Source: Janthinobacterium sp. (GTDB lineage: Bacteria > Pseudomonadota > Gammaproteobacteria > Burkholderiales > Burkholderiaceae_D). Taken from it: DNA of 61,136 nucleotides. The notes under the pieces were generated by a model. It made no database searches, had not been told where the DNA came from, and saw only the letters and a program-made list of their open reading frames with translations. The stretch's first letter is position 1. Each line of letters begins with the position of its first letter. Shown here in pieces: positions 27,485 through 38,723 of this stretch. The position numbers and the translations under genes are program-made. The stretch lies in NCBI GenBank assembly GCA_003133225.1, contig PKWL01000105.1, positions 1 through 61,136 of the forward strand, read 5' to 3'.

Positions 27485-28210
27485 ATGACCACAAAGCAAA
27501 CATCACCTTCGTTCCATAACGTGCGCTTTCCCGGTGAAAGCGCAAATTACCGCGAAGCGCGCAACCGCTTGCTTGAAGCCGAGATTGCGCTGCGGCGGCA
27601 AATCGAAAGCGTGGCTGCGCTGCGGCGGCAGTTGCCGCTGGGCGGGCTGCTGGCGCAGGACTATGAGTTCGAGGAAGGCGCCACGGACCTCACCGACACG
27701 AAAACGGTCCAGCGGGTGCGCTTGTCTGACCTGTTTAGCCGCCAGAACGGCAGCCTTGCCGTATATAGCTTTATGTACGGCCCACAAATGGCGGCTGCGT
27801 GCCCTTCATGCACGTCCATACTCGACAGCCTGGATGGCACAGCGCCTCACGCTCGGCAGCGCATGGACCTGGTGGTCGTGGCGAAATCGCCACTGATGCG
27901 GATTCGCACATTCGCGCGCGAGCGCGGCTGGCGACACCTCCGGCTGTTGTCGTCGGCGACCAACAGTTACAACCATGACTACCATGGCGAGACCGAGACG
28001 GGGGCGCAGATACCGGCGCTCAACGTGTTTACGAGACGCTCCGGCAACATCTACCACGCCTACTCCACCGAGTTACTTTACGCACCGTTTGATCCTGGGC
28101 AGGATGGTCGTCACGTCGATATGATCTGGCCGCTTTGGAACCTGTTCGATTTCACCCCGGACGGTCGAGGAATCGACTGGCATCCGAAACTGAGTTACCC
28201 GCGCGGGTGA
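27485..28210 (+). CDS. DUF899 family thioredoxin-fold protein
   Basis: 241 residues. The ATG at 27485 has AAAGGAG 7 nt upstream, so the slightly longer frame is not used. The family signature is seen in LPLGGLLAQDYEFEEG, the RVRLSDLFSRQNGSLAVYSF strand and MYGPQMAAACPSCTSILDSL, which places a C-x-x-C at the position of the thioredoxin-like active site. The C-terminal VDMIWPLWNLFDFTPDGRG is also conserved. These proteins are soluble, cytoplasmic and of unknown biochemical role, sometimes called AhpC/Tsa-like. It stands alone between a palindrome and a hairpin that starts at its stop codon, so it looks monocistronic. Confidence 0.88.
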   Translation: MTTKQTSPSFHNVRFPGESANYREARNRLLEAEIALRRQIESVAALRRQLPLGGLLAQDYEFEEGATDLTDTKTVQRVRLSDLFSRQNGSLAVYSFMYGPQMAAACPSCTSILDSLDGTAPHARQRMDLVVVAKSPLMRIRTFARERGWRHLRLLSSATNSYNHDYHGETETGAQIPALNVFTRRSGNIYHAYSTELLYAPFDPGQDGRHVDMIWPLWNLFDFTPDGRGIDWHPKLSYPRG

Positions 28211-28230
28211 CCAGGCCGAGCCTGGTCACC
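28206..28230 (+). terminator. perfect hairpin at DUF899 stop codon
   Basis: GGTGACCAGG (28206-28215), loop CCGAG, CCTGGTCACC (28221-28230): ten perfect base pairs whose left arm contains the TGA stop codon. There is no U-run, so it could act as a Rho-independent-like pause, an mRNA 3'-end stabiliser, or a terminator of low efficiency. Confidence 0.55.
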
Positions 28231-28267
28231 GACGAGCGTGGGGCAAGCTACTATGATCACGCGTCAC

Positions 28268-28305
28268 GGGCTTGGGCTTGGGCTTGGGCTTGGGCTTAGG
28301 CTTAG
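28268..28305 (+). repeat. hexanucleotide tandem repeat GGGCTT
   Basis: Five uninterrupted copies of GGGCTT are followed by a variant AGGCTT and a partial copy. The array lies 100-140 nt upstream of the MDR oxidoreductase start, in the space where its promoter would be. Simple repeats of this kind can change length by slippage. Confidence 0.8.
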
Positions 28306-28404
28306 GAAAGCCGGGCGCGCGCGGCAAAATTTCTCGATACGATGTTTCGGATCAAGTTCGTTGGCGTTCCAATGAAGCCATCGACCCAATTTCAAGGAGC
28401 ACAG

Positions 28405-29421
28405 ATGGCTATTCCCGCAACCCAGCATGTCGTATTGCTCCGGGACTTCGGGGGACCAGACCGTCTTGCCGTCGTTGAGCGACCTGTTCCCGAACCGCGC
28501 GCAGGAGAGGTGCTGGTGAAAGTACTTGCCGCAAGCGTCCAATTCACCGACGTCATGCTGCGCAAGGGCCAATACCCGGACCTGAAGGAAAAGCCGCCGC
28601 TTGTTCTTGGGTACGACCTCGTAGGTGAAGTTGTCAAGGTCGGCCCGGGTATCGCCTCACCGACTGTCGGGCAGCGCGTGGCCAACCTGACGATGATTGG
28701 GTCCTATGCACAATATCGCACGCTGTTGGCTGACCATTGTGTTGTCGTTGACGCGTCTCTCGACCCCGCCGAGGCCACTTCGCTCGTATTGAGTTGGACC
28801 ACTGCCTACCAACTGCTACACCGTGACGCACACGTCAAAAAGGGGCAAAAGCTCCTGGTCATCGGCGCAGCAGGGGCGGTCGGTCAAGCGCTCGTCGTGC
28901 TCGGCAAGCTCGCAGGATGCCAAGTGTGGGGCGCCGCAAGTAGCCACCACGCAAATCTTGTTGCAGCACTTGGGGCGACGCACGTCGACCGAGATGTCGT
29001 CGATTATGCCCTGGTGCTGCAAGAACGATTCGACGTCGTGTTCGACGGAATCGCCGAGCAGGGGTTTTCCAGAGCGTGGCGGGCAGTTGGACCGCGCGGG
29101 CACCTGTCGGCATTCGGCGTTTCGGCTGGAGTCAAGAGCAACGTTTCTATAGCCCTGGTCGGCTTCTGGTTGGCGAGGCTATGGTGGTGGAATCTATTTT
29201 CGCGTAATCGGTCGACGAGCTTCTTCTCGATTACGTCGCTGCGAAAAAAACACCCAAAATGGTTCGTCGAAGATCTTGACCAGCTGCTGGGTATGCTAAA
29301 GCGTGGCGCAATCAAACCCCGCATCGCCGAGCGCATCGGTCTCGATCACGTCGCGAAGGCCCACGTTCGTATCGAGAGCGGCGGCCTTGAAGGAAAGATC
29401 GTGCTTGTCCCCAACCCTTAG
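28405..29421 (+). CDS. zinc-independent MDR family NAD(P)H oxidoreductase (quinone reductase-like)
   Basis: 338 residues from the ATG at 28405, supported by AAGGAG 6 nt upstream; frames from 28342 or 28372 lack this. The medium-chain dehydrogenase fold is seen in PVPEPRAGEVLVKVLAASV, the VLGYDLVGEVVKVGPGI block and the NAD(P)-binding LLVIGAAGAVGQALVVLGKL. The zinc-ligand pattern of alcohol dehydrogenases is not evident, which points to the quinone oxidoreductase/enoyl reductase branch. Residues about 235-275 contain an unusual Trp- and Phe-rich insertion (VGFWLARLWWWNLFSRN) seen in a subset of family members that may contact membranes or a lipid substrate. No partner genes adjoin it. Confidence 0.85.
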   Translation: MAIPATQHVVLLRDFGGPDRLAVVERPVPEPRAGEVLVKVLAASVQFTDVMLRKGQYPDLKEKPPLVLGYDLVGEVVKVGPGIASPTVGQRVANLTMIGSYAQYRTLLADHCVVVDASLDPAEATSLVLSWTTAYQLLHRDAHVKKGQKLLVIGAAGAVGQALVVLGKLAGCQVWGAASSHHANLVAALGATHVDRDVVDYALVLQERFDVVFDGIAEQGFSRAWRAVGPRGHLSAFGVSAGVKSNVSIALVGFWLARLWWWNLFSRNRSTSFFSITSLRKKHPKWFVEDLDQLLGMLKRGAIKPRIAERIGLDHVAKAHVRIESGGLEGKIVLVPNP

Positions 29422-29569
29422 TTCCGTGCCGATTACCCCCAAACGACGTTGAACCGTTGATCATGCATGGAAAGCCCGTTGCTGCGACGCATAAGCAGCG
29501 ACGCCTACGCGCCATCTAGGAACCTCACTTTTCGCGACGCTGTCACAGCGGAGAAAACCGCTCTACCGC

Positions 29570-32500
29570 TCAAGTGCTAGGTGGTGCCGGCAGGTCGGGG
29601 CAAAGCAGCCACGCGCGCAATTGCGACAGCAACTGTTCTGAATCAACGGGCTTGGATGCGTATTCGGATGCCCCCGCCTCCAGACATTTCTCCCGGTCAC
29701 CTTTCATGGCTTTGGCGGTTAGAGCGATGATCGGCAAATCCTTGAAGCGCGAGTCGCCCCGTATTTTCCGTATGGCCTCGTAACCATCCATGTCAGGCAT
29801 CATGATATCCATGAGCACGATGTCGATGCCAGTGGGATCGTTCAGTCTGATAATCGCCTCCTGGCCATTTTCGACGGCGATAACCACCATGCCGTTGCTT
29901 TCTAGCAGTCCGGTCAAGGCAAACAGGTTGCGCGCATCGTCATCGACGATGAGCACGCGTTTGCCTTCCAGTGAGGCGCCGGAAGGCAGCGCCTGCCCCA
30001 GCATGACCTGTTTGTTTTCGGGCAACCCGCTTTTCACCTGATGCAGAAATTGGGTCACTTCCAGCGTCAAGAGCTCAAGCGAGCGCTCGCCTTCGGCGAC
30101 GACTGCGGTCAACTGCCTGAGTTGGTCTTGCGTTTTGCGATCGAGAAGGCGAGTCGAAAAAATCACTACGGGAATTCCCGCGAGCGCCGCTTCACTGCGG
30201 ATTCGCTGCAGCAAAGCCATGCCGTCCATATCCGGCAAGTCGAGATCGAGCACGATGCCTTGATACGGCCGGCGGTGTAGCGCAGCTAGGGCTTCGGCGG
30301 CGCAAGATACTGCATCGAGCGTGACATCTGCACTCTCGAGGGCGTTCAGGATGGCCGCGCGTTTTGCCGGATCTTGTTCGATCATCAGCAGCGCGCGCAT
30401 CGGACGCACCAATTGCTGCGTCATCTCGGCAAATACCCGCTTTAAGGTATCGAGATCGGCCGGCTTGGCGGTATAGCTGGCAATACCATGCTGGCCGCTG
30501 GCTGCCGGGCGGTCGCATGCCGAAATAACATGCACGGGTATATCGCGGGTTTCTGCTTCGCCTTTCAAGCGATCGAGAATGTTCCAGCCATCCGCATCCG
30601 GCAAAACCAAGTCAAGCGTAATTGCGTCAGGCCGATATTTTTGCGCCAGCCTCAAGCCTTCTTCGCCGCTGATCGTCAGCAGCGTTTTAAAACCGTACTC
30701 TTGCGCCATGTCTTGCAGGCAGCCCGCGAAAGCGGGATCGTCTTCGATAATCAACAGCAGCAGGTCGTCTGGAGCAATCATGGTACGGTCGTCACGCAAA
30801 ACCGCCCTGGGTCGTTCGGCTGTGCTCTTGCGGGGATTTTGGGAAACGGTACGCGCAGGAAGATGCGCGTCGCGCTGCGATGTCGTTGCCAGGACGTCAG
30901 CCAACTTTTGCGGCAGATAGAAAGTGAACGTACTGCCGACCCCCTCCTCGCTTTGCGCGACGATCTCGCCGCCCAGCAAATAGGCGATTTCGCGGCTGAT
31001 GGCCAGACCCAGGCCGGTGCCGCCATAACGGCGCGAGGTGCTGGCGTCGGCTTGCTGGAAAGCTTCAAAAATCAGCTTTTGCTTAGCCTGCGCGATGCCA
31101 ATGCCGGTGTCGTTGACGGAAAAGGCAATCACCAGCGGGGCGATATTGAGCACCTTATGCTCCGGATTCCAGCCGGAACGGACAATCCGGACCGCCAGGG
31201 TCACACTGCCCCTGGCGGTAAATTTGATCGCATTCGACAGCAGGTTCTTGAGCACCTGTTTCAAGCGCTGCTCATCGGTGCGCACTTGCGGCGGCAGCGT
31301 TTGCGCGAAATCGAGTTTGAAGGCCAGCCCTTTGGTCTCGGCCAGATGGCGGAAGGTTTTTTCCACGTGATCGGCCAGCTCCCGCGTCGGTACATCCTCG
31401 ATTTCGAGCGTCACGTTGCCAGATTCGATTTTCGACAGATCCAAAATATCGTTGATCAAGTGCAGCAAGTCGCTACCGGAAGCATGAATGAACTTAACCA
31501 TTTCGAGTTGCTTGTCCGACAGGTTGTGCTCCCTATTCTGGCGCATCTGCTCGGCCAAGAGAAGCAGGCTGTTAAGCGGGGTGCGCAGTTCGTGCGACAT
31601 GTTGGCGAGAAATTCGGATTTGTATTTCGTGCTCAGTGCCAGTTGTTCTGCCTTTTCCTGCAAACTGGCACGGGCGACTTCGATTTCACGATTCTTGCGC
31701 TCGACTTCGGCGTTTTGATCGGAAAGCTGAAGTGCTTTCTGCTTTAGTTCAGCATTGGAACTTTTTAGCTCGTCTTGCTGCGATTTCAATTCACCGGCCA
31801 GCGATTGCGATTGCAGCAGCAGCGTCTCGGTGCTGCTCGCCGATTCAATCGAGTTGAAGACGATGCCCAAGCCTTCAGCCAGTTGATCAAGAAAATTCAG
31901 ATGGATCGTCTGAAAGCGCTCGAACGCGGCGATCTCGATCACGGCCTTGACCCGCCCCTCGAACAGGATGGGCAAAACGACGATGTTGCGCGGTGCCGCT
32001 TGCCCCAGTCCGGACACGATCCGGACGTAATCTTCCGGCAAATTGGTGATCAGAATGCGTTGTTGCTCAAGAGCCGCCTGGCCGACTACACCCTCGCCCA
32101 CGGCCCATTCATTGGCCAGATTTTTGCGTTCCTGATATCCATAGCTGGCCACCAACTTGAGCCGCGAGCCAGCGCTGGAACCCGGTGCCTGCCCCTGCGT
32201 TGGCATCAGATAGAGTACCGCGTGCTGCGACGCCACCAGCGGCGCCAACTCGGAGAGCAACATGCGTGACACCGTGATGATGTCGCGCTGTCCCTGCAGC
32301 ATCCGGGTCAAGCGCGCCAGGTTGGTCTTGAGCCAATCCTGCTCGGTGTTGCGTTCCGTAGTTTCCTTGAGGTTGCGGATCATTTGATTGAGATTATCTT
32401 TGAGGTCCGCCACTTCGCCGCGCGCCGCGACTTGAATCGAGCGCATCAGGTCGCCTTTGGTCACGGCCGTTGCCACTTCGCCGATGGCGCGCACTTGGGT

Positions 32501-35500
32501 GGTCAGATTGGCGGCCAGCTCGTTGACGTTTTCGACCAAGTCTTTCCAGCCGCCGGCGGCGCCGGGCACCACCGCCTGCCCCCCGAGCCGGCCTTCCACG
32601 CCCACTTCGCGCGCCACGCGCGTGACCTGGTCGCTGAAGGTTGCCAGCGTATCGACCATGTTGTTGATGGTTTCGGCCAGCGCGGCGACTTCGCCCTTGG
32701 CCGGCACCATCATTTTCTGCTTCAGATTGCCCACTGCCACCCCGGTCACCACCTTGGCAATGCCGCGTACTTGGTCGGTCAGGTTGTCGGCCATCAGGTT
32801 CACGCTATCGGTCAAGTCTTTCCACACCCCGGACACGCCTTTGACCTGTGCTTGGCCGCCGAGCTTGCCTTCGGTTCCCACTTCGCGCGCCACCCTGGTC
32901 ACTTCGCTGCCAAACGCGTTGAGCTGATCGACCATGATGTTGATGGTGTTCTTTAGTTCCAGAATTTCACCTTTGACGTCCACCGTGATCTTGCGCGACA
33001 GGTCGCCCTTGGCCACCGCCGTGGTGACGGTGGCGATGTTGCGCACCTGCCCGGTCAAATTGCTCGCCATCAGATTGACGTTGTCGGTGAGATCCTTCCA
33101 AACGCCTGCTACTGCCGGCACGTAAGCTTGGCCGCCGAGCCGGCCTTCGGTTCCCACTTCTCTTGCGACCCTGGTGACTTCGCCGGCGAAGCCGTTGAGT
33201 TGATCGACCATGGTGTTGATGGTTTCCTTCAACTGCAGCACTTCGCCGCGCACGTCCACCGTGATGGTTTTGGAAAGATCGCCGTTGGCCACTGCGGTGG
33301 TGACATTGGCGATGTTGCGCACCTGATCGGTTAAGTTGCTTGCCATTAAATTGACATTGTCGGTCAGGCCGCGCCACACGCCGGACACGCCCTTGACCTG
33401 TGCTTGACCACCGAGCCTGCCTTCGATACCCACTTCGCGCGCCACTCTGGTCACTTCGCCGGCAAACGCATTGAGCTGATCGACCATGATATTGATGGTG
33501 TCTTTCAAGCGCAGCACTTCGCCGCGTACGTCGACCGTGATTTTCTGCGACAGGTCGCCGTTGGCAACTGCCGTCGTCACGGCCGCGATATTGCGCACTT
33601 GGTCGGTGAGGTTGCTGGCCATCAGGTTTACGCTGTCGGTCAAGTTTTTCCAGGTGCCCGCCACGCCCGGCACTTGCGCTTGGCCACCGAGCCGGCCTTC
33701 GGTGCCGACTTCGAGGGCTACCCGCGTTACTTCGCCGGCAAAGCTGTTCAACTGATCGACCATGAGATTGATGGTGTCTTTCAACTGCAGCACTTCGCCT
33801 TTGACATCCACGGTGATTTTCTGTGACAAGTCGCCGTTGGCCACTGCCGTGGTCACCGCCGCGATATTGCGTACCTGTCCCGTCAAGTTGCTGGCCATCA
33901 AGTTTACATTGTCGGTCAAATCTTTCCACACGCCCGACACTCCCTTGACGTCGGCCTGGCCGCCAAGCTTGCCTTCAGTGCCCACTTCGCGCGCGACCCT
34001 GGTGACTTCGCCGGCAAAGCTGTTCAACTGAATCACCATGGTGTTGATCGTGTCCTTAAGTTGCAGCACTTCGCCGCGCACATCGACCATGATTTTCTGC
34101 GACAAGTCGCCGTCAGCCACCGCAGTGGTCACGGCCGCGATATTGCGGACCTGGTCGGTGAGGTTGCTGGCCATCAGGTTCACGCTGTCGGTCAGGTTTT
34201 TCCACACACCGGACACCCCCTTGACGTCGGCTTGGCCGCCGAGCTTGCCGTCCGTGCCCACTTCGAGCGCGACTCTGGTGACTTCGCCGGCGAAGCTTTT
34301 CAACTGGTCAACCATAAGGTTGATGACTTCCTTGATTTGCAAAATCTCGCCCTCTGCCTCGACCGTGATTTTCTGTCTCAGATCCCCGGTGGCAATCGCG
34401 GTCGCGACTTTCGACACGTCGCGCAGTTGTACCGTCAAATTGCCAGCCATCGCATTGACGCTGTCGGTCAAATCTTTCCATACCCCGGACATGCCCTTGA
34501 CCTGGGCTTGGCCGCCAAGCTTGCCTTCGGTGCCCACTTCGCGCGCCACTCTGGTCACTTCGCCGGCAAAACTGTTCAACTGGTCCACCATGATGTTGAT
34601 GGTGCTCTTTAGCTCCAGCACTTCGCCTTTCACATAGACGGTAATTTTGCGCGACAAGTCCCCCTTGGCCACAGCCGTGGTCACTTCGGCGATGTTGCGC
34701 ACCTGGCCCGTCAGGTTGCTGGCCATGGCATTGACGCTATCGGTCAAGTCTTTCCACACGCCCGCCACATCCTTGACTTGGGCTTGGCCGCCGAGCTTGC
34801 CTTCGGTGCCCACTTCGCGCGCCACCCGGGTGACTTCACCGGCGAAGCTGTTCAACTGATCGACCATGATGTTGATGGTGTCCTTCAATTGCAAAATCTC
34901 GCCTTTCACATCCACCGTGATTTTGCGCGACAAGTCACCCTTGGCCACTGCCGTCGTCACTTCAGCGATGTTGCGCACCTGGCCAGTCAGGTTGTTGGCC
35001 ATGAGGTTGACGTTTTCCGTCAAGTCTTTCCACACGCCCCCCACATCCGGCACTTGTGCCTGGCCGCCGAGCTTGCCTTCGGTGCCCACTTCGCGCGCCA
35101 CCCGGGTGACTTCGCCGGCGAAGCTGTTTAACTGGTCGACCATGATGTTGATGGTGTCCTTCAACTGCAAAATCTCGCCTTTCACATCCACCGTGATTTT
35201 GCGCGACAAGTCACCCTTGGCCACTGCAGTCGTTACTTCGGCGATATTGCGCACCTGGCCGGTGAGGTTGTTGGCCATCAGGTTGACGCTTTCCGTCAAG
35301 TCTTTCCATACTCCGGACACACCCTTGACGTCGGCCTGGCCGCCCAACTTGCCTTCGGTGCCCACTTCGCGCGCCACCCGGGTGACCTCGCCGGCGAAGC
35401 TGTTCAACTGGTCCACCATGATGTTGATGGTGTCCTTCAAGCGCAGAATCTCTCCTCTCACATCCACCGTGATTTTGCGCGACAAGTCACCCTTGGCCAC

Positions 35501-36229
35501 TGCAGTCGTCACTTCGGCGATATTACGCACCTGGGCGGTGAGGTTATTGGCCATCAGGTTGACATTTTCAGTCAAGTCCTTCCACACGCCGGAGGCACCC
35601 TTGACCTGGGCTTGCCCGCCGAGCTTGCCTTCGGTACCGACTTCGCGCGCCACCCGGGTGACTTCGCCGGAAAAGCTGTTCAACTGCTCGAGCATGGTAT
35701 TGATGGTATTCGCATTTTTGAGAAATTCGCCTTGCAGCGGCCGGCCTTCGATGTCGAGTTCCATGCTTTGGGTAAGGACGCCGCGCGCCACCGCGCCGAT
35801 CACGCGGCCGGCATCGCGTACGGGCTGCACCAGATTGTCGATCAGCGAGTTGATGGCGTTCACTTTAACGCCCCAGGCGCCGCCGGTATTGTCAAATTTC
35901 AGGCGCTTACCGAGCTTGCCCTCGGAGCCGACAGCGATACACACCTGCTCCATGCCCTTGGTTAACTTCTCGTCGGCGACAACAATTTCGTTAAATACAT
36001 CGGCGATCTTGCCATCCATGCCAGTCCAATCGTGCGGCAGACGCACACTGAAATCGCCATCGCGCATCGCATTGAGAGCATCGAGCAAAGCACCCCGATT
36101 CAGCGTGCCAGGCTCGGGTGTCCCCCGGTAAAACCGGTCCGGATCATGCGCTGCCAGGTTCTGCGCGTCCATATCATGCGCGCGCCGTTGCTGCGTGCGC
36201 CGTTCCGGAATTGCGGTTTCATGCGCCAT
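29570..36229 (-). CDS. giant hybrid histidine kinase with tandem HAMP array, GAF and three receiver domains
   Basis: 2219 residues with no membrane segment, so a cytoplasmic sensor. Order: degenerate HAMP start (45-175); twelve 92-residue units, each two HAMP-like helices pairs, from about 180 to 1280 ([19 protein letters not shown].. and ..[20 protein letters not shown]); GAF (about 1313-1460); coiled coil; HisKA with phospho-acceptor His in [13 protein letters not shown] (near 1546); HATPase with [15 protein letters not shown] and GGTGLGLAI; then three receivers with phospho-Asp in [22 protein letters not shown] and [15 protein letters not shown]-rich hybrid kinases are known as osmotic or c-di-GMP-linked regulators in bacteria and fungi. 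The ATG has AAAAGGAG 6 nt upstream. It follows a REC-PAS-GGDEF-EAL gene by 18 nt, so the pair likely links phosphorelay to c-di-GMP. Confidence 0.92.
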   Translation of the reverse strand: MAHETAIPERRTQQRRAHDMDAQNLAAHDPDRFYRGTPEPGTLNRGALLDALNAMRDGDFSVRLPHDWTGMDGKIADVFNEIVVADEKLTKGMEQVCIAVGSEGKLGKRLKFDNTGGAWGVKVNAINSLIDNLVQPVRDAGRVIGAVARGVLTQSMELDIEGRPLQGEFLKNANTINTMLEQLNSFSGEVTRVAREVGTEGKLGGQAQVKGASGVWKDLTENVNLMANNLTAQVRNIAEVTTAVAKGDLSRKITVDVRGEILRLKDTINIMVDQLNSFAGEVTRVAREVGTEGKLGGQADVKGVSGVWKDLTESVNLMANNLTGQVRNIAEVTTAVAKGDLSRKITVDVKGEILQLKDTINIMVDQLNSFAGEVTRVAREVGTEGKLGGQAQVPDVGGVWKDLTENVNLMANNLTGQVRNIAEVTTAVAKGDLSRKITVDVKGEILQLKDTINIMVDQLNSFAGEVTRVAREVGTEGKLGGQAQVKDVAGVWKDLTDSVNAMASNLTGQVRNIAEVTTAVAKGDLSRKITVYVKGEVLELKSTINIMVDQLNSFAGEVTRVAREVGTEGKLGGQAQVKGMSGVWKDLTDSVNAMAGNLTVQLRDVSKVATAIATGDLRQKITVEAEGEILQIKEVINLMVDQLKSFAGEVTRVALEVGTDGKLGGQADVKGVSGVWKNLTDSVNLMASNLTDQVRNIAAVTTAVADGDLSQKIMVDVRGEVLQLKDTINTMVIQLNSFAGEVTRVAREVGTEGKLGGQADVKGVSGVWKDLTDNVNLMASNLTGQVRNIAAVTTAVANGDLSQKITVDVKGEVLQLKDTINLMVDQLNSFAGEVTRVALEVGTEGRLGGQAQVPGVAGTWKNLTDSVNLMASNLTDQVRNIAAVTTAVANGDLSQKITVDVRGEVLRLKDTINIMVDQLNAFAGEVTRVAREVGIEGRLGGQAQVKGVSGVWRGLTDNVNLMASNLTDQVRNIANVTTAVANGDLSKTITVDVRGEVLQLKETINTMVDQLNGFAGEVTRVAREVGTEGRLGGQAYVPAVAGVWKDLTDNVNLMASNLTGQVRNIATVTTAVAKGDLSRKITVDVKGEILELKNTINIMVDQLNAFGSEVTRVAREVGTEGKLGGQAQVKGVSGVWKDLTDSVNLMADNLTDQVRGIAKVVTGVAVGNLKQKMMVPAKGEVAALAETINNMVDTLATFSDQVTRVAREVGVEGRLGGQAVVPGAAGGWKDLVENVNELAANLTTQVRAIGEVATAVTKGDLMRSIQVAARGEVADLKDNLNQMIRNLKETTERNTEQDWLKTNLARLTRMLQGQRDIITVSRMLLSELAPLVASQHAVLYLMPTQGQAPGSSAGSRLKLVASYGYQERKNLANEWAVGEGVVGQAALEQQRILITNLPEDYVRIVSGLGQAAPRNIVVLPILFEGRVKAVIEIAAFERFQTIHLNFLDQLAEGLGIVFNSIESASSTETLLLQSQSLAGELKSQQDELKSSNAELKQKALQLSDQNAEVERKNREIEVARASLQEKAEQLALSTKYKSEFLANMSHELRTPLNSLLLLAEQMRQNREHNLSDKQLEMVKFIHASGSDLLHLINDILDLSKIESGNVTLEIEDVPTRELADHVEKTFRHLAETKGLAFKLDFAQTLPPQVRTDEQRLKQVLKNLLSNAIKFTARGSVTLAVRIVRSGWNPEHKVLNIAPLVIAFSVNDTGIGIAQAKQKLIFEAFQQADASTSRRYGGTGLGLAISREIAYLLGGEIVAQSEEGVGSTFTFYLPQKLADVLATTSQRDAHLPARTVSQNPRKSTAERPRAVLRDDRTMIAPDDLLLLIIEDDPAFAGCLQDMAQEYGFKTLLTISGEEGLRLAQKYRPDAITLDLVLPDADGWNILDRLKGEAETRDIPVHVISACDRPAASGQHGIASYTAKPADLDTLKRVFAEMTQQLVRPMRALLMIEQDPAKRAAILNALESADVTLDAVSCAAEALAALHRRPYQGIVLDLDLPDMDGMALLQRIRSEAALAGIPVVIFSTRLLDRKTQDQLRQLTAVVAEGERSLELLTLEVTQFLHQVKSGLPENKQVMLGQALPSGASLEGKRVLIVDDDARNLFALTGLLESNGMVVIAVENGQEAIIRLNDPTGIDIVLMDIMMPDMDGYEAIRKIRGDSRFKDLPIIALTAKAMKGDREKCLEAGASEYASKPVDSEQLLSQLRAWLLCPDLPAPPST
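32370..35680 (-). repeat. twelve tandem 276-bp coding repeats
   Basis: Within the kinase gene the protein unit of 92 residues recurs twelve times without spacers, giving a 276-bp DNA periodicity. Units differ mostly at a short variable patch after LGGQA (QVKGASG, DVKGVSG, QVPDVGG, QVKDVAG and so on). The high DNA identity produces long open frames on the opposite strand, which are artefacts. Such arrays can expand or contract by recombination and can be collapsed in assemblies. Confidence 0.85.
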
Positions 36230-36247
36230 GTTGATCTCCTTTTTTAT

Positions 36248-38449
36248 TTAATGTGCGAGGCTGAAAGGCCCGCATTTCAACAGGTCCAGCGCTTCTTGAT
36301 GAGATACCGATTTGCTGAAATAGTTACCCTGCATTTGATCGCAACCGTGATCGATGAGAAACGCCATCTGACCGACGGTTTCCACGCCCTCTGCAATCAC
36401 GGTCAGGTTCAGCACGTGTGCCAAAGTGATGATGGCCACCACGATGGCCGCATCGCTCGCATTGGTGGCGATATCGCGTACGAATGAGGTATCGATTTTC
36501 AGCTTATCAATCGGAAAACGCTTGAGGTAAGCGAGCGAAGAGTAGCCGGTGCCGAAATCGTCGATGGCAATCGTCAGCCCCAAATCGTGGATTTGATGCA
36601 GTGTCAAAATCGCTTGGGCCGGATCGCTCATGACGGCCGATTCAGTGAGTTCGGCTTCCAGCATGGCTGGCGCAATACCGGATTCCTGCAAGATAGAGGC
36701 GATGTGCCCGATGATGTCCTGGTGAAATTGCAGCGCTGATACATTTACGGCAATCGGGATACCGTCAATGCCCTGCGCATGCCAGTGCTGGATTTGCATG
36801 GCTGCTTCAAGCAGCGCCCATTTGCCGATGGGCTCGATGCGGCCGGTTTCTTCTGCAATGGGAATGAACTGGCTCGGCGGCATCCACGTGCCGTTCGCCT
36901 GCGGCCAGCGTATCAGCGCCTCGAAACCGCAGATTGCGCCAGTGACGGCACTCACCTTTGGCTGGTAATGCAAGACAAACTCGCTCTGGGCAATGGCGCG
37001 TTGCAAAGCGCTGCCTATGGCCAGCCGGCGGCTGGCGGCGGCGTGCATGTGCGGCGTGAAAAATGAAAATCGGCAATTTCCGTCCTGCTTGGCATGGTAC
37101 ATGGCGGTATCGGCGTTTCGCAACAGGGCATCGATATTCTGTCCATCCTCGGGAAACACGGCAATGCCGATGCTGGGGGTGACGTGCAATTCTTTACCGT
37201 CGATCAAGCAAGACGCCGAAATTGTGGCGACCATCTTGTCCGCAACGCCGGCCGCATCCTCCCCCCCGTGCAATCCGACCAGCAACACGACGAATTCATC
37301 GCCGCCGATTCGCGCGACAGTATCGCCTTCGCGCACGCACGATCCGAGGCGCTCGGCCACTTCCTGCAACACGCGATCGCCGGCAGCATGGCCGAGCGTG
37401 TCATTGATATCCTTGAATCGGTCGAGATCGATAAAAAGCACCGCAACCGGCGCATGCTGGCGACCAAGCTGCGCAGTCGCCTGTTTCATACGGTCTTCCA
37501 GCAACAGGCGATTGGGCAAGCCCGTCAAGGCGTCGTGGAACGACTGATGCAGGACATAGGCTTCCATTTCCTTGCGCTCGGTAATGTCACGCGACACCAT
37601 CACCACTTGCGCCACCGCGCCGGACGTCTCACGGATCAGGCTGGCTTCGGATTCAAAACAACGCTCGCCGCGACTGGGCACCGGCACCCGGTACTGCAGG
37701 CGCATCGGGCCTTCGCCGGCGAGCAATTGGTCGAACGCCGACTGTACCTGGTCGCGATCGGCGGCGTGCACGATCTCGAAATAGGCGCCGCCAGTCTGGA
37801 TTGCTGTGCCGAACTCGGCTTGATAAGAGGGACTGGCGTAAATCCAGCCCGCTGCGGCATCGAGCAGCGCCACGTAATCGCCGGCATGCTGGACAATCAG
37901 GCGTTCGGTTTGACTGCACTGTGCCACGCTCTCAGCCTGCTGACGCGCGGCAACTTCGGAGCGCAAGGTCTCATTTAAGCGGTTCACATGCTCAAGCTCC
38001 CGCTGTAAAGCCTGATTCAAGTGTTTTAGCTCGGCATCTTTCCGGTCGTGTTGCAAATGGCTTTTAGCGACATCAATAAATACCTGCGCCTTGGATCTCA
38101 ACACTTCCGGCGCCACCGGCATGAATAAATAATCGACGGCTCCCAACTCATAACCGGTGGCACGATCCAGATCCGTTACGCGATGTGAGGTCAGGAAGAT
38201 GATGGGCGTAAACTTTGAACGCGGCCGTTGGCGAATCAGTCGGGCCGTCTCGAATCCATCCAGGCCCACCATTTTTACGTCCAGGATAATCACGACAAAA
38301 TCCCGCCTGAGCAGCCGCAGCAGCGCTTGCTCACCGGAAGCGGCCGTTTCCACCGATGCATCCAAGTCGGCCAGCACGGAGCGCAACGCAAACATTGCCC
38401 CAGGATCGTCGTTGACGAGCAAGACGCTAATATCGTCAGGTTGAATCAT
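36248..38449 (-). CDS. response regulator with PAS, GGDEF and EAL domains
   Basis: 733 residues. Receiver domain at 1-125 with phospho-Asp in VVIILDVKMVGLDGFETARL; linker coiled coil; PAS about 180-300; GGDEF about 310-475 with intact RIGGDEF and an RxxD inhibitory site (REGD) five residues before it; EAL about 485-730 with FEALIRW, NVSALQFH, IDDFGTGYSSL and AEGVET. Both the cyclase and phosphodiesterase signatures look catalytically competent, so it may switch between making and degrading c-di-GMP, with the receiver as the switch. It is upstream of the HAMP kinase in the same operon (18-nt gap), and that kinase is the probable phosphodonor. Cellular outputs are likely biofilm, motility or exopolysaccharide. 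Confidence 0.93.
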   Translation of the reverse strand: MIQPDDISVLLVNDDPGAMFALRSVLADLDASVETAASGEQALLRLLRRDFVVIILDVKMVGLDGFETARLIRQRPRSKFTPIIFLTSHRVTDLDRATGYELGAVDYLFMPVAPEVLRSKAQVFIDVAKSHLQHDRKDAELKHLNQALQRELEHVNRLNETLRSEVAARQQAESVAQCSQTERLIVQHAGDYVALLDAAAGWIYASPSYQAEFGTAIQTGGAYFEIVHAADRDQVQSAFDQLLAGEGPMRLQYRVPVPSRGERCFESEASLIRETSGAVAQVVMVSRDITERKEMEAYVLHQSFHDALTGLPNRLLLEDRMKQATAQLGRQHAPVAVLFIDLDRFKDINDTLGHAAGDRVLQEVAERLGSCVREGDTVARIGGDEFVVLLVGLHGGEDAAGVADKMVATISASCLIDGKELHVTPSIGIAVFPEDGQNIDALLRNADTAMYHAKQDGNCRFSFFTPHMHAAASRRLAIGSALQRAIAQSEFVLHYQPKVSAVTGAICGFEALIRWPQANGTWMPPSQFIPIAEETGRIEPIGKWALLEAAMQIQHWHAQGIDGIPIAVNVSALQFHQDIIGHIASILQESGIAPAMLEAELTESAVMSDPAQAILTLHQIHDLGLTIAIDDFGTGYSSLAYLKRFPIDKLKIDTSFVRDIATNASDAAIVVAIITLAHVLNLTVIAEGVETVGQMAFLIDHGCDQMQGNYFSKSVSHQEALDLLKCGPFSLAH

Positions 38450-38723
38450 GGATCGGTTGATCTTTCAAGAAAGCAAGCTGGCAGCCGTCGCGACCCCGCC
38501 ATTCACAATCCTAAGCATGCCAATCACTTCGTGCGTCCAGCGCAGAATCTTCGTAACCGTAACTTGTAATGGGATTGTAATGGATAACGAAGGTTCCAGA
38601 GCGTCCGCTTCAGAACAAGTCGCAAGGCGGCATAGGGCCATCAGGCGGCTGGCGGCGCGCCGCGACCGTCGGTGGTGCAGCGAAACTAGCCGGTCGCCCT
38701 GACAGCGTTTCTTTCGAAAAGAA

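Noticed and set aside
32370..35680. Tandem repeats as a possible CRISPR or satellite array
   Set aside because: The unit is 276 bp, contiguous without spacers and perfectly in frame as HAMP protein repeats.
34866..36131. Long plus-strand open frame of 421 codons opposite the kinase gene
   Set aside because: It is the complement of the HAMP repeats; it repeats with the same 276-bp period, has low-complexity Ser/Thr/Pro content and no ribosome site.
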